Of a stretch of 64,000 bases of DNA, positions 63,149 to 64,000 are shown piece after piece. The stretch is from CAVSWT01 sp963775245 (lineage in GTDB: Bacteria > Bacteroidota > Ignavibacteria > Ignavibacteriales > Ignavibacteriaceae), in NCBI GenBank assembly GCA_963775245.1, contig CAVZID010000040.1:1-64000 (forward strand), read 5' to 3'. The notes beneath the pieces were generated by a model that was given only the letters and a program-made list of their open reading frames with translations, was not told the origin of the DNA and ran no database searches. Numbering within the stretch: the first letter of the stretch is position 1; the number at the start of each line of letters is the position of its first letter. The position numbers and the translations under genes are program-made.

Positions 63149-64000
63149 ATGTTCAAAGAAAAATTGTTATCACAACTGAACTCCGTAGAAGAATATGAAC
63201 AAACTCCTGTCCCCAAATCGCAATGGAAAGGGTGGGGAAGTTTTATCGGGATGTATGTTGGCGAACACACTGCCGGGACAGAGTTTGTTATTGGTCCCCT
63301 GTTCGTAGCTCATGGAGTTACAGCAAGCGATTTAATTTTTGGATTATTAATAGGTGATTTACTTGCGGTCTTAAGCTGGGCATTCATCTGTGCCCCAATT
63401 GCCACTAAATTCCGATATACTCTTTACTATATGCTTGAAAAGATTTGCGGAATAAAATTAACTACTATCTATAATTCTGTCAACGCATTAATGTTCTGCT
63501 TTTTAGCAGGTTCCATGATTGCAGTTTCAGCTACTGCTGTAGGAATACCTTTTCATTTAGGAATGCCTTCATTGAATCAGTGGTTACCTAACAGCTTTGG
63601 ATGGATAGTTATAGTATTGTTGGTTGGAATAGTAACTACTTTAGTAGCAATGTTCGGATATAATCAGGTTTCCAAATTTGCTAATATTGCAGCCCCATGG
63701 ATGATATTGGTATTTATTGCCGCGGCTGTTGCAGTTTTGCCTAATTTGGGAGTTACATCATTATCAAACTTTTGGGAGATTGCAAAAACGAAAATTTGGA
63801 CTGGCAAACCTCTTCCCGGTCAAAGTCAATTTACTTTTTGGCATGTATTGTTTTTTGCATGGTTTGTAAATATGGCTATGCACATTGGTATGGCAGATCT
63901 ATCAATATTAAGGTATGCAAAAAAATGGTATCATGGTTTTTCACCTGCTTCCGGAATGTATGTAGGGCATTTTATTGCCTGGATTGCTTCCGGAATTTTA
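63149..64000 (+). CDS. NCS1-type permease, N-terminal part (runs off the window)
   Basis: ATG at 63149, 12 bases after AAAGGAG, opens a frame that is still open at the window edge (284 codons). The product starts MFKEKLLSQLNSVEEYEQTP, then has at least seven membrane helices with GMYVGEHTAGTEFVIGPLFV, DLLAVLSWAFICAPIA, AGSMIAVSATAVG and MFGYNQVSKFANIAAPWMIL, as in nucleobase:cation symporter-1 permeases. Its place directly after rhaI suggests it imports rhamnose or a related sugar rather than a nucleobase. Confidence 0.82.
   Translation, partial: MFKEKLLSQLNSVEEYEQTPVPKSQWKGWGSFIGMYVGEHTAGTEFVIGPLFVAHGVTASDLIFGLLIGDLLAVLSWAFICAPIATKFRYTLYYMLEKICGIKLTTIYNSVNALMFCFLAGSMIAVSATAVGIPFHLGMPSLNQWLPNSFGWIVIVLLVGIVTTLVAMFGYNQVSKFANIAAPWMILVFIAAAVAVLPNLGVTSLSNFWEIAKTKIWTGKPLPGQSQFTFWHVLFFAWFVNMAMHIGMADLSILRYAKKWYHGFSPASGMYVGHFIAWIASGIL

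Noticed and set aside
1..64000. tRNA and rRNA genes, prophage genes, integrases
   Set aside because: I looked for tRNA-like cloverleaf segments, rRNA motifs and phage or integrase protein motifs and saw none; only the SRP RNA is supported.

Overview
The window looks like a chromosomal segment from an AT-rich, non-phototrophic member of the Ignavibacteria (Bacteroidota/Chlorobi group). The sequence shows several secreted proteins ending in a type IX secretion (T9SS) sorting domain with the QNYPNPFNP signature. It also shows purine-rich ribosome binding sites, a small bacterial SRP RNA and many short palindromic repeats between genes. The lineage is inferred from these traits, not from a marker-gene tree.

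Layout. 1-11.3 kb is mixed: a partial gene, a sigma-54 response regulator, a DUF1566 secreted protein broken by a frameshift, a YidB-like protein, a SUMF1-domain lipoprotein, small enzymes, a large PIG-L deacetylase and a sodium:solute symporter. 11.3-26.7 kb is a copper/silver island. It holds a HYC_CC_PP-like gene with a broken tandem copy, the CusC/TolC-CusB-CusA pump, a broken P-II gene, metal-binding secreted proteins (one T9SS protein and two Met-rich paralogues), Cys-Cys membrane peptides, a SHOCT protein, DUF302, a CopB-type ATPase with a CPH motif, and a cytochrome c. 26.7-34 kb has PPK2 and three T9SS proteins in various states of decay.

34.0-44.4 kb, all on the minus strand, is a tricarboxylate module: isocitrate/isopropylmalate dehydrogenase-like enzyme, HD-like protein, aconitase family, MmgE/PrpD, CitD-CitE fusion and CitF. 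Three accessory units sit between its genes: a GIY-YIG nuclease inside an inverted-repeat element, a SIR2-like gene and a YefM/YoeB pair. 44.5-56 kb holds a large hybrid histidine kinase, an orphan adenine methyltransferase, the SRP RNA, SixA, an NhaC antiporter, a NYN-domain protein, an L,D-transpeptidase and UvrC. 56.3 kb has an unrecognised gene. 58-64 kb is a rhamnose (deoxyhexose) catabolic operon: aldolase/dehydrogenase, kinase, isomerase and a permease that runs off the end, with a strong palindrome upstream.

Two things stand out. First, the GIY-YIG gene lies exactly between two arms of a palindromic repeat. Other gene-free repeats here share the same ends (TGTCAT...ATGAC), which suggests a nuclease-driven family of small mobile elements. 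Second, many conserved genes are interrupted by single-base indels, mostly in homopolymers and concentrated at 29.5-42.2 kb. These may be sequencing errors rather than true decay, so frameshifted genes are annotated as probably intact proteins unless several lesions are present.
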